Assembly (NCBI RefSeq): GCF_028476545.1
Contig: NW_026732766.1
Span: 268,501 to 332,500 of the forward strand
Reading direction: 5' to 3'
DNA: 64,000 nucleotides
DNA from: Physella acuta
Lineage: Eukaryota > Mollusca > Gastropoda > Physidae
The notes below the pieces were generated by a model. It searched no databases, had not been told where the DNA came from, and worked only from the letters and a program-made list of their open reading frames with translations. Below, one piece after another: positions 59,480-64,000 of the stretch. Within the stretch, counting starts at the first letter, position 1. The number at the start of each line of letters is the position of its first letter. Made by a program: the position numbers and the translations under genes.

Positions 59480-60635
59480 TGTACCGTTTTGAACAAAGTA
59501 ACTAGCTAGTTATTTATGTTTTATAATTATCTTTAGAACTGTAATGGTCTCGTGGTTTTTTTAGAACTTTATATGTAATATTTTAAAAAATAGCAACTTG
59601 AGCTTCATTGTTTTGAAAAAGAAAGTTTGTCAATATTTTAGTTTAAGACATATTTACTTCCTATGTGTTTAAACAATACGTTTTACAGTTGTTTTTAGAA
59701 ATACTCAAAGACTAAATTTAAATGTAGGTTTATTTTTAGCGCAATTTCCAGACGGACAATTGCGATTATTAACTCGTCAATTCTGGATGGATGTATGGAT
59801 GGATGTGTGTCCGCAGCTTTAAGTGGTATCTCCTCCTCTACGAAGCAATATCGAGGACTAGTTCCAAAAGCAAATATGTTAAGCAAGTTCCAAGGATGAT
59901 TGTGAGCCAAAAAAATTCCCGGAATTCCTTTCTGGATTTCCCGGAAAAGCCAAAAAACCTCGAACAAATGCAGTTTTTGCTCTATATCTCGACAACCAGA
60001 CCACTTAGCGACTTGAAACATTTACCAATCGATTCCTGCCATAATTTAAAACAATATTGCCGAAGAAAGTTTTTAAAATATCCTTTCGTTCGGTCACAAA
60101 AAATATTTACTACTTTTTTAAACTGAGCATTTTGTAGGCCTAGGAAGAACATTTGAACTAAGCATCGTGTAGGTTTTTATTTTCGATTGATACGGGAGGC
60201 TAGCCTGTCGCGACGTGGGATCGTTCGTTCCACGTGCTAATGTTTACAAACAAGAAGGCGGGTTTTAATCATAGTCAAATACTGATATAAACGTTTTAAT
60301 ATTTGGGCACCGTTGCTGAATATATGATTTATCTCGATTTAAAATTGTTATGGATAACATAAGGAAATTGCGCTTAAATTGTCAATAGACATTTTATTAA
60401 CTTGTTTTTAAATACAAAGTAAAATTATGTTATAATTTTTGTTAAAATGTTATTATTAAACAAGATATTGGAACATCCTCATTTTAAATTCATTACTGTA
60501 ATACGTTTGCTAATATTGGATAACCTTTAGATAACTTCACCATAAACATTACATAGATTTACATTTAGTTTGCTTTTTTATCATAATTGTATTCGTAATG
60601 TTTCTATTTTTTAATGATAAATTCCCAAATGTGCT
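59480..60635. other. Intergenic DNA downstream of gene E
   Basis: Short tandem 'tggatggatgtatggatggatg' near 59783. No exon-like frame with credible splice sites was found. AT-rich beyond 60.3 kb. Confidence 0.4.
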
Positions 60636-60640
60636 AGTTG

Positions 60641-61140
<500 letters not shown>

Positions 61141-61261
61141 TGTCTCCTTCCGTTTCTCTGTTCAGTCTCTTCAGACGTTTTGTTAACCCTATCTGTACAA
61201 TACACGCCATCATTCTGGATGCACAACCACATGTTATGACAATAGTCTTACCTTTTTGAAG

Positions 61262-61440
61262 TGGTTTCACGTTAGCCATACATCTGTCATGTGGTCACTC
61301 AGAGTGTCATACATCTGTCATGTGGTCACTCACGATAGTCATACATCTGTCATGTGGTCACACACGATAGTCATACATCTGTCATGTGGTCACTCACTAT
61401 AGTCATACATCTGTCATGTGGACTTACAAGGTACACTAAT
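61262..61440 (+). repeat. ~33-bp minisatellite (gtcatacatctgtcatgtgg)
   Basis: About five units of 'gtcatacatctgtcatgtgg' + 'tcactcacgata', with small changes. The spacing is constant and there are no unique spacers, so it is not a CRISPR. A worn array of the same unit is at 26745-26890. Confidence 0.85.
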
Positions 61441-61782
61441 CAATACATTATTATTGAGGAAGTTGGCCTATAGTTGATGGTAGTCAGAATTTCAAAATTA
61501 ACTTTATTCCTCCTGTATAACCATATTGTGGTTGTCTAGAAATGGAAATGGGAGGATTTTTTTTAGGGAAAACCCGTTGTTACCTGTATAACAACGAAAC
61601 AACGATAGAAAACATTCAAGTCGAAGTTTCGATTTAAGAAGGCTTTGTAAGCATTGGAAGTGAAATTCCTTTATTAAGGTAAATTTAGATTACTTTAAAG
61701 TATAATTAAAATATTACATAACAGACAATACACAATATTGTATTTTTATCCATGATTATCTATCATATTCATCAAACAAAAT

Positions 61783-62156
61783 TGCTAAACCGAAAAGTCT
61801 CGAGTTCGAACCCTCGGGCAGATGAGGCTCGTTAGCTGGGGACAGCCACTCTTCTAGGAGAGACAACTCCAAAATCAAACATCTGCTGCCTTGTAGATTG
61901 TTCTTGGTTGGACAAAGGCTATGGAAGCAAATCCAAAAAGAAAAGCAGGCTGAAATCGGAGTCAATGGCCTCAATGGCGCATAAACAGTTGACACGTAAC
62001 GCTTAATTGTGCTGAAGGCGTGGTCGAGTCGGCAAAAAGCTCATGGTTGATAAATTCGAACAAAGTCTCGAGTTCGAACCCATTACCTGGCAGATAAATC
62101 TCGATCCCCTTCAACACTAATAATTAAGAACGAAGAAGAAGAAGAAGAAGAAGAAG
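61783..62156 (+). mobile_element. Dimeric tRNA-type SINE, 5'-truncated (374 bp)
   Basis: Starts within the first tRNA-like head ('gctaaaccgaaaagtctcga', 'gttcgaaccctcgggc'). Then come the body, the second head at about 62015 ('ggcgtggtcgagtcggcaaa', 'gagttcgaaccc') and a (GAA)n tail. The 12-bp duplication atcaaacaaaat lies at 61771-61782 and 62157-62168. Confidence 0.9.
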
Positions 62157-62739
62157 ATCAAACAAAATATAACGAATTTGTAAAACTAAAAATCGAAACA
62201 GGAACTAAAAATGTCGTTACAGTCACTTAGCGATGCACCTTCTAAGCAAACAGCATTCAGCTCTTTATAAGTGTCGCTGTATTTATTTACGAAAATCAAG
62301 CTGCAAATTAGAAGTGACACATTTATCGAGGTAAAATGTTACTCCTTTAATTAAATCAAATCTGTATTGCACATAATAAATAGTATGCGTATTGCCGTCT
62401 AGCTATGTTTACGTGTTCGAGAACATTCAAACGTCTTGAGCTTGTAATATGTGTTAGAATATTTGCTTTGGTCTAGGGTAGATTCTTAGAACAATCAATA
62501 TGATGTATACATAATAATAGCTAACTCGGACAATTTTTCTGAATGCCTCCACACAAGCTCGTTTATAAAATGATTATAAAATCTATTTCTGTAAACTGAA
62601 ACATTAAAATTTTAAAGATTTAAAGCCTTCAGCATTTTACAATTAAGAAAAATTACTACATGTCCCTACAATATGTTATCAGTTTTGATTTTAAAATATA
62701 AAAATGTTAAGAGTTTAATTTTAAATAAACTCTACACAG

Positions 62740-64000
<1,261 letters not shown>

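Noticed and set aside
61262-61440. CRISPR-like array
   Set aside because: Units are continuous, with no unique spacers, in an animal genome.

Overview
This is a non-coding-rich, A+T-rich eukaryotic window. The gene content, intron structure and repeats suggest a mollusc, most likely a heterobranch (pulmonate-type) gastropod. The reasons are a multi-copy family of coiled-coil C1q-domain genes, tRNA-derived SINEs with a 'ggctgggcat...' body, and very long (AT)n tracts and many MITEs. The lineage call is inference; the gene calls are read directly from reading frames, splice sites and intron phases.

Layout. 1-2634 (minus) holds the 5' part of a BTB/BACK kelch-like gene, whose 3' end lies off the window. 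2.6-10.5 kb is intergenic and full of SINEs, foldback/MITE elements, (AT)n and TCTAGA-rich sequence. From 10.6 kb to the end lies a cluster of paralogous genes. They share an N-terminal helical region, a ~155-residue coiled-coil exon and a C-terminal C1q jelly-roll exon. They are gene A (10641-15350, +), a two-exon remnant A' (16042-16815, -), gene B (19534-23654, +), gene C (29682-38523, -), a lone decayed exon (44577-44692, +), gene D (46281-50157, -), gene E (55426-59475, +, two exons frameshifted) and the start of gene F (62740 to the end, +). A, B, C and D are complete, with every exon joining in frame (491, 451, 453 and 452 residues). A retrocopy of NACA, the alpha subunit of the nascent-polypeptide-associated complex, is dead at 60.6-61.1 kb.

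Architecture. B, C and D have seven coding exons with identical phase order and near-constant sizes (99/105, 124, 96-111, 467-479, 105, 55, 389-404 nt). E keeps the same plan but its exon 3 is short (57 nt). Gene A differs. Its N-terminus is different, and where the siblings have a 105-nt and a 55-nt exon it has one exon of twelve 30-bp repeats coding a decapeptide (LENQVKDVLK), followed by a divergent C1q domain. Known molluscan C1q-domain proteins are largely immune recognition or binding proteins, so a role in self-assembling, C1q-headed rods is plausible but inferred. No signal peptide is visible in any copy.

Mobile DNA. Several insertions have clean target-site duplications: hAT-like elements at 25780-25995 and 30119-31642 (8-bp duplications), a MITE at 8343-8570 with 67-bp perfect inverted repeats, a 2.5-kb element at 50669-53199 (16-bp inverted repeats, 7-bp duplications) that seems to hold a small spliced gene, and a dimeric tRNA-type SINE at 42918-43312 and 61783-62156. 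Most other unassigned sequence is simple repeat or unrecognised AT-rich DNA.
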